DNA of 42,475 nucleotides, from the NCBI RefSeq assembly GCF_001667945.1, contig NZ_LZJK01000096.1:1-42475 (forward strand), read 5' to 3'. The position numbers were made by a program, and so were the translations under genes. The notes under the pieces were generated by a model. It made no database searches. It was not told the DNA's origin and saw only the letters and a list, made by a program, of their open reading frames with translations. This document shows positions 7,989 through 16,336 of the stretch, piece by piece; positions within the stretch are counted from its first letter, which is position 1; each line of letters opens with the position of its first letter. Source of the DNA: Mycolicibacter sinensis (GTDB lineage: Bacteria; Actinomycetota; Actinomycetes; Mycobacteriales; Mycobacteriaceae).

Positions 7989-8348
7989 GGACTAGTTCTT
8001 ACGGCAATGGTCCGACATTCCGTACCGCCGGGGGCGGTCTCTACCGAGTTGGTCCGGCCATACGCAGTGCCTCGAAGGTGCGCTACGAGGTGATCCACGA
8101 TCCTGGGCAGTTCTTTGTCCTCCTAGCCTCAGCCCGAATGCCGGTCAACAGCCGGCCCGATGTGGGATAGTCACCGTGCCGTGACACAGAGATGCCGATC
8201 GCGCGGGGGCATCACGATTGCCGCCGCGGGGAAAGTCGGAGGCTACCTCCGGAAAGACAGAACCCCGGCCGTTTGATCGGCCCTCCGGGGAGGACTACAG
8301 GGACGGTTCCGGGGTGTTCGGCTTCGATAGTACAGATAGAAGGGTTTC
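7989..8348. other. Divergent intergenic region between lipase-like and Abi-like genes
   Basis: A 360-bp gap with no convincing gene. It must hold the promoters of both divergent genes, but I could not pick a clear -10/-35 pair. A GC-rich imperfect hairpin (ggccg at 8267-8271, cggcc at 8278-8282, with outer cccc/gggg) precedes the Abi-like gene. A smaller one, ggagg cta cctcc, lies just upstream. Either could act as an attenuator. AGAAGGG at 8338-8344 is the likely ribosome binding site for the GTG at 8349. Confidence 0.5.
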
Positions 8349-9011
8349 GTGGGCAATTGGGCGTTCTACGACCACCACTTCGGTCCGGCACGTCTTGGCC
8401 ACTACCTGGCCTTCACGGGTGGTGACAAATCGCGGGCGATGGAACTCTACCGTTGGAACACCGCCGTGTCAGCCGCATTCTGGGAGTCATTCGCCTACTT
8501 CGAAGTGGCATTTCGCAACGCCGTCGACCGCCGCATGTCCCAACGGCACACGCAACTCGGACGCAGCGGGCACTGGATCTTCGATGACGCCTGTGAACTC
8601 GGGCGAGATGCGGGTGGGTTGGGAAGGCATCGTCGACCCTATGTCGACGTCGATGAAGCCAAGCGTCGTGTCCGGAGGAACCGGAAGAGCCTGAACTCCG
8701 GCCAGATTATCTCCGAGCTATCGTTCGGATTCTGGCATCAGATGGTGTCTAAAAAGCAGACGTTTCTGTGGCCGGACCTCGTGTCGGCGTTTCCTCACGC
8801 CCCGAACCGGAATCTGGGAACCATCCATGACCCGATAAGCCGTCTCCGTGAGTTTCGCAATCGGATCGGCCATCATCACCGTGTCTGGTCCGAAGATATC
8901 GCAGGCCGGTACGCAGATCTGCTCGGCGTTTCGGGTTTTCTCGATCCCGCGCTCCGCACCTTCATCGACGGGCACAGCCGTGTCCCCACGATGCTTGCCC
9001 ACCGGCCGTGA
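8349..9011 (+). CDS. Abi-like HEPN-family protein
   Basis: A 220-aa protein resembling the Abi (abortive infection, Abi_2/AbiD-AbiF type) family. Visible hallmarks are an N-terminal helical region with YRWNTAVSAAFWESFAYFEV and FRNAVDRRM, the LSFGFWHQMV segment near residue 125, and a C-terminal RNRIGHHH at 170-177. That last motif matches the R-X4-6-H active site of HEPN ribonucleases (R170, H175). Known members arrest growth of phage-infected cells by RNA cleavage. It starts at GTG 8349 behind AGAAGGG. It is divergent from the lipase-like gene, and both sit in a patch of lower GC. No antitoxin is obvious next to it. Family assignment is fairly firm; an anti-phage role here is inferred. Confidence 0.75.
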   Translation: MGNWAFYDHHFGPARLGHYLAFTGGDKSRAMELYRWNTAVSAAFWESFAYFEVAFRNAVDRRMSQRHTQLGRSGHWIFDDACELGRDAGGLGRHRRPYVDVDEAKRRVRRNRKSLNSGQIISELSFGFWHQMVSKKQTFLWPDLVSAFPHAPNRNLGTIHDPISRLREFRNRIGHHHRVWSEDIAGRYADLLGVSGFLDPALRTFIDGHSRVPTMLAHRP

Positions 9012-9077
9012 AGAGCACCGACACTCTGTCGTCACCCCATGTTGGCGTGGAGGGCTGATTCATTAACGGACTAATTC

Positions 9078-9123
9078 CGGATTCATCATCGGTTGGTCGT
9101 GGGTTCGAGCCCCGCCCGCCCTA
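9078..9123 (+). other. tRNA 3'-end-like fragment (possible old attachment site)
   Basis: The segment contains ggtcgtgggttcgagccccg, a good T-arm: GTGGG, the loop TTCGAGC, then CCCGC. It is followed by seven bases and TA, as at a tRNA acceptor end. No D-arm or matching 5' acceptor strand is present within 80 bp upstream, so it is not a complete tRNA gene. Such 3' ends are typical of integrase attachment sites, and it lies at the right edge of the accessory patch. No integrase gene is present. Confidence 0.35.
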
Positions 9124-9177
9124 CGACGGTGCTGTATGGGAAACATCGACAAGCTCTCGGGACCGAGGTGCGCTCCG

Positions 9178-9975
9178 TTACCTCAACCGCTCGGTGAGGA
9201 ACTGCACCACGCGCTTGCGCGCCTCGTAGGCCGGGTGGCCGTCGATTTCGCGGACCTGGTCGGTGAGCACCGAGTGCGCCATCCGGGACAGCCCATGCGG
9301 ATTGCCCGGCGACGAATCGATCTCGATCACCTCGAACGCGTCGCCCAGCCGCGCCTTCAGCGTCGCGAAGCGATCCCCCGGGGCCATCTTGTCCTCACTG
9401 AACCGCAGGCCGAGCGCGCACAGCCCGTCGTTGGCGGCGCGGTCGGCGACCACACCCAGCTCGACCTCGGAGAGCCCCGGGTCGCGGCGCTGTTTCAACG
9501 TCAGCGGAAGCGGCACCGACGGCTGGCTGAGCACCGGCGCCAGCACGGCGTCATCGACCGCGGCGGCCAGCGCGAAACCGCCGGTGAAGCACTGGCCGAT
9601 CACCCCGACGCCCTTGCCCGGCGTCGTCTCGTTGAGGTCACGGGCCAGCGCCCGCAGAAACTGGGTGACCGGGCGCTGCTTGCCGGTGGCGAACGCGGCG
9701 AACTCCCGCGTCACGCAGGCCCGCGCGATGGTGCTCAGCGCGTAGCCGGGCGTGATCGCCTTACCGGGCTCGCCGAACAAGGAGGGAATGGCGACGGTGA
9801 ATCCGTTGTCCATCAAGTGATTTCCCAAACCCAGCACCCCGGGGTGCAGACCCGGGATCTCGGGGATCAGCACCACCCCGGGGCCCTCGCCCTTACGGTA
9901 CACGTCGTGGGTGAAACCGCCACCGGTGAACGGTGCCGGGGTCCATCCGGTCAGGTCTGCTTCGGGTGCGGTCAT
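9178..9975 (-). CDS. Dienelactone hydrolase family protein
   Basis: A 265-aa alpha/beta-hydrolase. It has the dienelactone-hydrolase signature GQCFTGGFALAAA with a cysteine nucleophile at about residue 130, in place of the serine of most esterases, and the conserved PEIPG near residue 37, where the Glu aids nucleophile activation. The late NPHGLSRMAHSVL segment could supply the histidine. No signal peptide is visible, so it is cytoplasmic. The natural substrate cannot be told from sequence. It reads divergently from the cobalamin riboswitch at 9991 and is probably not part of that operon. Confidence 0.85.
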   Translation of the reverse strand: MTAPEADLTGWTPAPFTGGGFTHDVYRKGEGPGVVLIPEIPGLHPGVLGLGNHLMDNGFTVAIPSLFGEPGKAITPGYALSTIARACVTREFAAFATGKQRPVTQFLRALARDLNETTPGKGVGVIGQCFTGGFALAAAVDDAVLAPVLSQPSVPLPLTLKQRRDPGLSEVELGVVADRAANDGLCALGLRFSEDKMAPGDRFATLKARLGDAFEVIEIDSSPGNPHGLSRMAHSVLTDQVREIDGHPAYEARKRVVQFLTERLR

Positions 9976-9990
9976 CTGTGGGTGTCCTTT

Positions 9991-10130
9991 CGGTTGGTGT
10001 TAGGGTATCGGCGCGAAGTGCCAGGGAAGTCGGTGTGACTCCGACACAGGCCCGCTACGGTGTTCCGCGGCGCATTTCGGTGCGTCGCGGTCAGTCCGAA
10101 TACCGGCTTCGCGTTGCCAACACCGGCATC
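9991..10130 (+). promoter_or_regulatory. Cobalamin riboswitch (R1) upstream of the chelatase-cobO-cobBC-cobD operon
   Basis: The leader has GCCAGGGAAGTCGGTG at 10020-10035, then ACTCCGACACAGGCCCGCTAC, matching the conserved GGGAA-GGTG-ACTCC-GCCCGC core of adenosylcobalamin riboswitches. The B12-box-like GGTCAGTCCGAATACCGGC is at 10089-10107. A closing P1 stem is available: ggtgtt at 9996-10001 pairs with aacacc at 10119-10124. It ends about 20 nt before the ATG at 10146. The core reads GCTACGGTG where the usual form is GCCACTGTG, so this is a divergent member. Confidence 0.85.
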
Positions 10131-10145
10131 ACGAGCGGAGCCTCA

Positions 10146-12104
10146 ATGCAACAGCTCTACCCCTTCCCCGCCGTCCTCGGCGGCGACCCGGACGCCCCGG
10201 GCGGCCTCGACGACATGGCGCTGGCGCTCGTCCTGAGCGCGATCTCCCCCGGCATCGGTGGGGTGCTCATCCGCGGCGAGAAGGGCACCGCCAAGTCGAC
10301 GCTGGTCCGGGCGCTGACCCAGGTGCTCCCCGCCATCGACGTGGTCGCCGACGACCGGTTCTCCTCCGATCCCGCCGAGGCCAACCCGCTCTCCCCCGAC
10401 GGCCCGTTCCCCGCCGACGCCCCCGTGCAGACCCGCCCGGTGCGGCTGGTGGAGCTGCCGGTCGGCGCCACCGAGGACCGGGTGGTGGGGTCGATCCACC
10501 TGGAGCGGGCGCTGGGCGCCGGCGTAGTGGAGTTCGAGCCCGGCCTGCTGGCCCGGGCCAACCGCGGCATCCTCTACGTCGACGAGGTCAACCTGCTCGC
10601 CGACCACCTGGTGGACCTGCTGCTGGATGCGGCTGCCATGGGACGACTGACGGTCGAACGCGACGGCGTCTCGGTCACCCACGCGGCGCGTTTCGTGATC
10701 GTCGGGACGATGAATCCCGAGGAGGGCGAGTTGCGCCCGCAACTGCTGGATCGGTTCGGGTTGACCGTGGAGGTCGCCGCGCCGCGTGATCCGGCGGTGC
10801 GTGCCGAAGCGGTACGCCGCCGGCTGGCCTTCGACGCCGACCCGGAGGGTTTCGCAGCGGGGTACGCCGCCGCCGAGGAACGGTTGCGCACGCGGATCCG
10901 TGCTGCGCAGCAGTTGCTTTCGCACGTGCAGCTCACCGACGCCGCACTGGTCAAGATCGGCGAGATCTGCGCGGCGTTCGACGTGGACGGCCTGCGCGGC
11001 GACATCGTCTGTGCCCGCACCGCGGTCGCCCATGCGGCATGGCAGGGCCGCGACGCGGTCAACATCGAAGATCTGCGGGTCGCCGCCCGGTTGGCGCTGC
11101 CGCATCGCCGGCGGCGCAAGCCGTTTGACGCCCCCGGCTTCGACGAGGCCGAACTCGACGAGTTGCTGCCGCCGGAGGATCCTGAACCCGACCCGGACCC
11201 CGAGGGCCCCGAACCCGATGGCGGCCACACCGCCCCAGCCGGCCCGAACGGTCCGGCGCCGAACAAAGCCGACAGCACCTCGACCGTCGGCGCAGATACC
11301 CCTTACCGGGCACGGCTTTTCACCGTCGACGGGGTGGGTGCCGGGCGCGCCGGACGGCGCAGCCGGGCCCGCACCAGCTCCGGGCGCCGCGTGGGCGCCA
11401 CCGCCGCCGGCACCACCGGGGGGCTCCACCTGTTCGAGACAGTGCGGGCCGCCGCCCCGCATCAGGGCAGCCGCGGCCGGGTGGGTGGGCCGATGGTGCT
11501 GCAGGCCAACGACCTTCGCCGCGCCGTGCGGGAGGGCCGCGAGGCGAACCTGGTGCTGTTCGTAGTCGACACCTCCGGGTCGATGGCCGCCGCCGAGCGG
11601 ATGCGGCATGTCAAGACCGCGATCCTGTCCCTGCTGCTGGACGCCTACCGCCGCCGGGACCGGGTCGCGGTGGTGACGTTTCGCGACACGCATGCCGAGG
11701 TGGCGCTGCCCGCGACCGGGTCGGTGGAGATCGCCGCGGCGCGCCTCGAGCAGTTGCCCGCCGGTGGCCGCACGCCGCTGGCGGAAGGGCTGCTGCAAGC
11801 CGCCGAGGTGATCCGCCGCGAACGGCTACGCGAGCCGGCCTGCCGTCCGCTGCTGGTGGTGCTCACCGACGGCCGGGCCACCGCCGGTATCAACCCTGTC
11901 GAACGGTCCCGCCAGGCCGCTCTTGCGCTTGCCGCCCAAGGTTTTTCGACGGTCGTCGTGGACTGTGAGAGCGGCCGGATGCGGCTCGGGTTGGCGCGCA
12001 CACTGGCTGAGCATCTGCGGGCCGAATACGTTCCGCTGCCGCAGCTCAGTGCCGAGGCGCTGGCCGACATCGTCCGGGACGCCACCGGAAAGGGAGCCGC
12101 CTGA
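10146..12104 (+). CDS. Magnesium-chelatase-like ATPase (ChlI-ChlD fusion), putative cobaltochelatase partner
   Basis: A 652-aa AAA+ protein. Residues 1-350 are ChlI-like, with Walker A GEKGTAKST (44-52) and Walker B GILYVDEVNLL (near 145). A low-complexity acidic and proline linker (about 350-390) follows. The C-terminal von Willebrand A domain has an intact MIDAS motif DTSGSM (475-480) and LTDGRAT. It corresponds to the Rv2850c type. Actinobacteria often lack CobS and CobT, and a ChlI/ChlD-type protein is thought to power CobN in cobalt insertion; that role is inferred here from the riboswitch and the downstream cob genes. I chose the ATG at 10146, with GGAG at 10137-10140. The frame is open upstream through the riboswitch, but that part is not coding. 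It overlaps cobO by one base. Confidence 0.93.
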   Translation: MQQLYPFPAVLGGDPDAPGGLDDMALALVLSAISPGIGGVLIRGEKGTAKSTLVRALTQVLPAIDVVADDRFSSDPAEANPLSPDGPFPADAPVQTRPVRLVELPVGATEDRVVGSIHLERALGAGVVEFEPGLLARANRGILYVDEVNLLADHLVDLLLDAAAMGRLTVERDGVSVTHAARFVIVGTMNPEEGELRPQLLDRFGLTVEVAAPRDPAVRAEAVRRRLAFDADPEGFAAGYAAAEERLRTRIRAAQQLLSHVQLTDAALVKIGEICAAFDVDGLRGDIVCARTAVAHAAWQGRDAVNIEDLRVAARLALPHRRRRKPFDAPGFDEAELDELLPPEDPEPDPDPEGPEPDGGHTAPAGPNGPAPNKADSTSTVGADTPYRARLFTVDGVGAGRAGRRSRARTSSGRRVGATAAGTTGGLHLFETVRAAAPHQGSRGRVGGPMVLQANDLRRAVREGREANLVLFVVDTSGSMAAAERMRHVKTAILSLLLDAYRRRDRVAVVTFRDTHAEVALPATGSVEIAAARLEQLPAGGRTPLAEGLLQAAEVIRRERLREPACRPLLVVLTDGRATAGINPVERSRQAALALAAQGFSTVVVDCESGRMRLGLARTLAEHLRAEYVPLPQLSAEALADIVRDATGKGAA

Positions 12105-12718
12105 TGCCGCAAGGACAACCGCTGACGGTGCCCGACGACAACCTGACCACCCGGCAGCGCCGCAACCGGCCGCTGCTGATGGTGCACACCGGCGACGGCA
12201 AGGGCAAGTCCACCGCGGCGTTCGGGATGGCGCTGCGCGGTTGGAATCAGGGCTTTCGGATCGGGGTGTTCCAGTTCGTGAAGTCCGCGAAATGGCGGGT
12301 CGGCGAGCAGGCGGTGCTGGAGCGGCTCGGCACCCTGCACGACGAGACCGGTGTGGGCGGCCCGGTGCAGTGGCACAAGATGGGCTCGGGCTGGTCGTGG
12401 AGCCGCAAGTCCGGCAGCACCGAGGACCACGCCGGCGACGCGCTGGCCGGCTGGACCGAGATCAAACGCCGTCTCGCCGAGCAGACCCACGACCTGTACG
12501 TGCTCGACGAGTTCACCTACCCGATCAACTGGGGCTGGGTGGACATCGACGACGTGGTGACGACCCTGGCCAACCGGCCGGGCCACCAGCATGTGATCAT
12601 CACCGGCCGCCGCGCTCATCCGCGGCTGGTCGAGATCGCCGACCTGGTCACCGAGATGACCAAGGTCAAGCATCCGATGGACGCCGGCCAGAAGGGCCAG
12701 CGCGGGATCGAATGGTAA
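12104..12718 (+). CDS. cobO: Cob(I)yrinic acid a,c-diamide adenosyltransferase CobO
   Basis: CobO (BtuR/CobA type) transfers the 5'-deoxyadenosyl group of ATP to the cobalt of cob(I)yrinic acid a,c-diamide. The 204-aa protein has the P-loop variant HTGDGKGKSTAAFG near residues 27-40, FQFVKSAKWRVGEQ, and the VLDEFTYPINWGW block with DEF for Mg-ATP. The C-terminal ITGRRAHPRLVEIADLVTEM is also family-typical. Its start overlaps the upstream stop (TGATG) and its end overlaps the cobBC start, so the operon is translationally coupled. Confidence 0.97.
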   Translation: MPQGQPLTVPDDNLTTRQRRNRPLLMVHTGDGKGKSTAAFGMALRGWNQGFRIGVFQFVKSAKWRVGEQAVLERLGTLHDETGVGGPVQWHKMGSGWSWSRKSGSTEDHAGDALAGWTEIKRRLAEQTHDLYVLDEFTYPINWGWVDIDDVVTTLANRPGHQHVIITGRRAHPRLVEIADLVTEMTKVKHPMDAGQKGQRGIEW

Positions 12719-15063
12719 GTCTCCCCCGCGTCGTTGTCGCCGCGCCCGCATCCGGGCACGGCAAGACCACCGTGGCGGTCGGGCTGATGGCGGCGCTGGC
12801 CGCGCGCGGCCTGCAGGTCAGCGGGCACAAGGTCGGCCCGGACTACATCGATCCGGGCTATCACGCGCTGGCCACCGGGCGCCCGGCCCGCAACCTGGAC
12901 CCGGTGCTGGTCGGTGCGGACCGGATCGTGCCGCTGCTGCTGCACGGTGCCGCCGGCGCGGATATCGCCGTAATCGAAGGCGTGATGGGGCTTTTCGACG
13001 GCCGACTCGGTTCTGACGGTGAGGCCTCCACCGCCCACGTCGCGGCGCTGACCGCCTCCCCGGTGGTGCTGGTCGTCGACATCTCGCATGCCGCGCGCAC
13101 TCACGCGGCGGTGGTGGCGGGGCTGGCTGGTTTCGACCCGGAGGTGCACGTGGCCGGGGTGATCCTCAACCAGGCCGCCAGCGCCCGGCACGCCGACGAG
13201 GTCGTCGCTGCCTTGCGCCCGAGCGGTATTCCGCTGCTCGGGGTGCTGCCCCGTGATGCGGGTGTGCAGACCCCGTCGCGGCATCTCGGGCTGGTGCCGG
13301 CCGCCGAACGCGACGAGTCCGGTGCCATGCTGGCCAGGCTGGCCGAGCTGATCGAGCAGCATGTCGACCTCGACGCGGTGACGGCCGTGGCGCGCCAGGC
13401 ACCGGATCTGGTTGGCACCGCGTGGGATCCGGCCGCCGAGGTATGCGCCGCGTCGTCGGCGCGTCCGGTGGTGGCGGTCGCCGGCGGGCGAGCGTTCACG
13501 TTCGGCTACACCGAGACGTTCGAACTGCTGCGCGCCGCAGGTTGCGAGGTGGTCTGCTTCGACCCGCTCACCGACTCCCGCCTGCCGGCCGGGACGGCGG
13601 GGATCTACCTGGGCGGCGGGTTCCCGGAGGTGTACGCCGGACAGCTTGCCGCCAACACCGCACTGTTGGGTGCACTGCGGGCGGCTATTGCCGCCGGGGT
13701 GCCGACCGTCGCCGAATGCGGCGGGTTGGCCTACCTGTGCCGCAGTGTCGGCGAGGCGCCCGGCGTGGGGGCGCTGGCCGGGGCCGCGCAGATGTCGCCG
13801 CGGCTGACCCTGGGCTACCGGGATGCCGTCGCACCGGCCGATTCGCTGCTCGCGGAGGCCGGCTTGCGGGTCACCGGGCATGAATTCCACCGCACCCGAG
13901 CCACTTTCGAGGAGCCGGTGAGTCCCGCCTGGCAGCTGCCGGACGGCCCGGACGGTGTGGCCGGGCCGCGGCTGCACGCGTCGTATCTGCATATCCACTG
14001 GGCCGGGTATCCGCGGCTGGCTCAGCGTTTCGCCGACGCCGTGCATGAGTTCACCGGCCCGGACCTGCACCATCACGGCGATACCGAGGCGCGGCCCGGG
14101 CTGGTGGATTTCGCGGTGAACGTCGTCGGCGGGCCGCGCCCGGACTGGCTCGAGGCCGCCCTGCACGCCTCGCTGGATGACGCCTCGGCTTATCCGGATG
14201 CGTCCGCCGCCCGTGATGCCCTGGCCGCCCGGCATGGCGTTGGCGCCGATGCAGTGCTGCCCACCGCGGGCGCCTCGGAGGCCTTTGATCTGGTGGCCCG
14301 GCTGCGCCGGTGGCGACGGCCGGTGGTGGTCCACCCGCAGTACACCGGGCCGCACGCCGCGCTGATCGCCGCCGGCCACACCGTCGAGACCGTGCTGTGC
14401 CGGGCCGACGACGGTTTCGCCCTGCACCCCACCGCGGTGCCCGACGACGCGGACCTCGTCGTCGTCGGCAACCCGACCAACCCGACCGGGGTGCTGCATC
14501 CGGCTTCGGTGTTGCTTTCGCTGATGCGGGCCGAGCGGGTGGTTCTGGTTGACGAGGCGTTTCTGGACGCTGTTCCCGGTGAGCCGGAAGGTTTGGCTGG
14601 TTCGCCACAGCCGGGTCTGCTGGTGAGCCGCAGCCTGACCAAGCACTGGTCGATTCCCGGGGTGCGGGCGGGGTATCTGGTAGGCGATCCGTCGTTGATC
14701 GCCGATGCGGCGCGGCTGCAGATTCCCTGGTCGGTGTCGGCGCCGGCGCTGGCCGCCATGCTGGCCTGCTCTGATGAGCGGGCGCTGGCCGAAAGCGAGT
14801 GCCGGGCAGGCCGGTTGGCGCAGTGGCGGGATCAGTTGGGCACGGCACTCAGCGAGCGCGGGGTGCCGTTCGTCGCCGGTGTCGCCCCGTATGTGCTGGC
14901 CCGTGTGGGCGCAGGCGTCCATGCGGCGTTGCGGGACAACGGTATCGCGGTGCGGCGGGCCGACACCTTCCCGGGCCTCGACGACAGCTGGGTGCGGATC
15001 GCGGCCCGCCCCCCGGAGGTGACGGCTCGGCTGCTGACCGCCCTCGACCGGATTCTGCGGTGA
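12712..15063 (+). CDS. cobBC: CobB-CobC fusion: cobyrinate a,c-diamide synthase and threonine-phosphate decarboxylase-like domain
   Basis: A single 783-aa frame. Residues 1-455 are CobB (hydrogenobyrinic acid a,c-diamide synthase): P-loop APASGHGKTTVAVG, VGPDYIDPGYH, IEGVMGLFDG, and a class I glutamine amidotransferase domain with YLGGGFPEVY, nucleophile Cys336 in VAECGGLAYL, and HIHW near the end. Residues about 463-783 are a class I/II PLP aminotransferase of the CobC/CobD family (threonine-phosphate decarboxylase-like), with GASEAFDLV, VVVGNPTNPTGVL, VDEAFLDA and Schiff-base Lys644 in SLTKHWSIPGVRAGYL. In M. tuberculosis the two are separate genes (Rv2848c and Rv2231c). The start ATG at 12712 overlaps cobO by 7 bp. 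No stop or frameshift interrupts the junction. Confidence 0.92.
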   Translation: MVSLPRVVVAAPASGHGKTTVAVGLMAALAARGLQVSGHKVGPDYIDPGYHALATGRPARNLDPVLVGADRIVPLLLHGAAGADIAVIEGVMGLFDGRLGSDGEASTAHVAALTASPVVLVVDISHAARTHAAVVAGLAGFDPEVHVAGVILNQAASARHADEVVAALRPSGIPLLGVLPRDAGVQTPSRHLGLVPAAERDESGAMLARLAELIEQHVDLDAVTAVARQAPDLVGTAWDPAAEVCAASSARPVVAVAGGRAFTFGYTETFELLRAAGCEVVCFDPLTDSRLPAGTAGIYLGGGFPEVYAGQLAANTALLGALRAAIAAGVPTVAECGGLAYLCRSVGEAPGVGALAGAAQMSPRLTLGYRDAVAPADSLLAEAGLRVTGHEFHRTRATFEEPVSPAWQLPDGPDGVAGPRLHASYLHIHWAGYPRLAQRFADAVHEFTGPDLHHHGDTEARPGLVDFAVNVVGGPRPDWLEAALHASLDDASAYPDASAARDALAARHGVGADAVLPTAGASEAFDLVARLRRWRRPVVVHPQYTGPHAALIAAGHTVETVLCRADDGFALHPTAVPDDADLVVVGNPTNPTGVLHPASVLLSLMRAERVVLVDEAFLDAVPGEPEGLAGSPQPGLLVSRSLTKHWSIPGVRAGYLVGDPSLIADAARLQIPWSVSAPALAAMLACSDERALAESECRAGRLAQWRDQLGTALSERGVPFVAGVAPYVLARVGAGVHAALRDNGIAVRRADTFPGLDDSWVRIAARPPEVTARLLTALDRILR

Positions 15064-15977
15064 TGGCGGCCCGGGCTTTCGGGTTGCTGCTCGGCTACAC
15101 CGCCGACCGCGCCTGGGCGGATCCGCGCCGACGGCACCCGGTCGCCGGATTCGGGACGTGCGCGCTGGCGTTGGAGCAGCGGCTCTACCGCGACAGCCGC
15201 GCCAGCGGTGTCGCCCACACTCTGGTGCTGCTCGCAGGGGTCACCGGGCTGGCCTATGCCACTGAACGCTGCGCCCGAAACCCGTTGGCGCATACCGCGC
15301 TGACCGCCCTGGCGACCTGGGCGGTGCTCGGCGGGCGATCCCTGGAGCGGGAGGCGTGCGCGGTGCATGACTTGCTGGCCGCCGGAGACCTTGACCGGGC
15401 GCGCGTTCAGGTGCGGAACCTGGTCGGGCGTGACACCGCCGCGCTGGGACCCGACGAGATCGCCCGGGCTGTCGTCGAATCCGTCGCGGAGAACACCTCC
15501 GATGCGGTGGTGGCATCCCTTGTGTGGGGTGCAGTGGCGGGGATTCCGGGTCTGGTGGCGCATCGTGCCGTCAACACCCTGGACGCGATGATCGGCCACC
15601 GCAACCCTCGCTACGGCCGCTTCGGCTGGGCGGCGGCCCGGCTGGATGACGTGCTGGGCCTGCCGGGCTCCCGGCTGAGCGGAGTCCTGGCCGCCGCCTT
15701 GGGGCCGGATTCCCTTGGCGCGCTGCGGGCGTGGCGTCGCGACGCCCGGCATCACCCCAGTCCCAACGCCGGGGTGGTCGAGGCCGCTTTCGCCGGGGCG
15801 CTGGGCTTGCAGCTCGGCGGCGTCAACCACTATTACGGCAATCGCCGTGAGGACCGTGCCCTGATGGGACACGGGCGGGCTCCGGTTCCCGCCGACATTC
15901 CGCGGGCGGTGCGGCTGGCCCGGCGGGTGGGCGTCGGTGCGGTGGCCGGCGCGGTGATTCTGGGTGCGCGGACGTAA
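15063..15977 (+). CDS. cobD: Adenosylcobinamide-phosphate synthase CobD
   Basis: CobD (CbiB family) is the integral-membrane enzyme that attaches (R)-1-amino-2-propanol or its phosphate to adenosylcobyric acid. The 304-aa protein has the family marks: GYTADRAWADPRRRHPVAGFG, RNLVGRDTAALGPDEIARAV, ESVAENTSDAVVASLVWGA, and NTLDAMIGHRNPRYGRFGW. A late SPNAGVVEAAFAGALGLQLGG and several hydrophobic segments follow. The ATG at 15063 overlaps the cobBC stop. It ends the riboswitch-led operon that starts at 10146. The CobC-type domain immediately upstream would make the aminopropanol phosphate that CobD uses. Confidence 0.96.
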   Translation: MAARAFGLLLGYTADRAWADPRRRHPVAGFGTCALALEQRLYRDSRASGVAHTLVLLAGVTGLAYATERCARNPLAHTALTALATWAVLGGRSLEREACAVHDLLAAGDLDRARVQVRNLVGRDTAALGPDEIARAVVESVAENTSDAVVASLVWGAVAGIPGLVAHRAVNTLDAMIGHRNPRYGRFGWAAARLDDVLGLPGSRLSGVLAAALGPDSLGALRAWRRDARHHPSPNAGVVEAAFAGALGLQLGGVNHYYGNRREDRALMGHGRAPVPADIPRAVRLARRVGVGAVAGAVILGART

Positions 15978-16027
15978 CCCGGCTCTAGGCGTTGTTGGTG
16001 GGCCTGGCCGGCTTTAGCGTCAGGTTC

Positions 16028-16336
16028 GTGCCCCCACAATCCTGGGTGACGTTGATCGTCGGCGGTCTGGCGACCGTCGGCGTCGTCGTCACCTGGCAGC
16101 AGAAGAACCGGGCCGACCGGCGTAGCGAATGGTGGCGACGCACCACCTGGGCTTTTGAGCGGACGTTCGACCAGAGCAACAGCCAGGCCGGACTCGGCTG
16201 GTCCCTGCTGGCCACGCTGATGCGGTCTAAACTGGTGACCGTCGATGACGGCTCTATCGTTCAGGTCATTGCGGAATACGCGGCTTTGGCCGCTGCGGGC
16301 AAGGAGGACAGCCATGGCAGCCGAAGACAGGCCTGA
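16028..16336 (+). CDS. Small membrane-anchored hypothetical protein
   Basis: A 102-aa frame starting at GTG 16028 (MPPQSWVTLIVGGLATVGVV). One hydrophobic N-terminal segment (about residues 7-23) is followed by a positively charged, tryptophan-rich stretch (KNRADRRSEWWRRTTWAFER) and a soluble helical tail. I do not recognise the family. It follows cobD by 50 bp and overlaps the next small gene by 23 bp, so the two are probably co-transcribed. An upstream in-frame TTG at 15992 is possible but gives a poorer start. Nothing links it to cobalamin beyond position. Confidence 0.6.
   Translation: MPPQSWVTLIVGGLATVGVVVTWQQKNRADRRSEWWRRTTWAFERTFDQSNSQAGLGWSLLATLMRSKLVTVDDGSIVQVIAEYAALAAAGKEDSHGSRRQA

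Noticed and set aside
9078..9123. A complete tRNA gene
   Set aside because: Only the T-arm and an acceptor-like 3' strand are visible. No D-arm, anticodon arm or matching 5' acceptor strand can be placed upstream.
10143..14922. Long minus-strand open frames opposite the chelatase and cobBC genes
   Set aside because: They are composition shadows: no recognisable motif, no ribosome binding site, and full overlap with well-supported genes.
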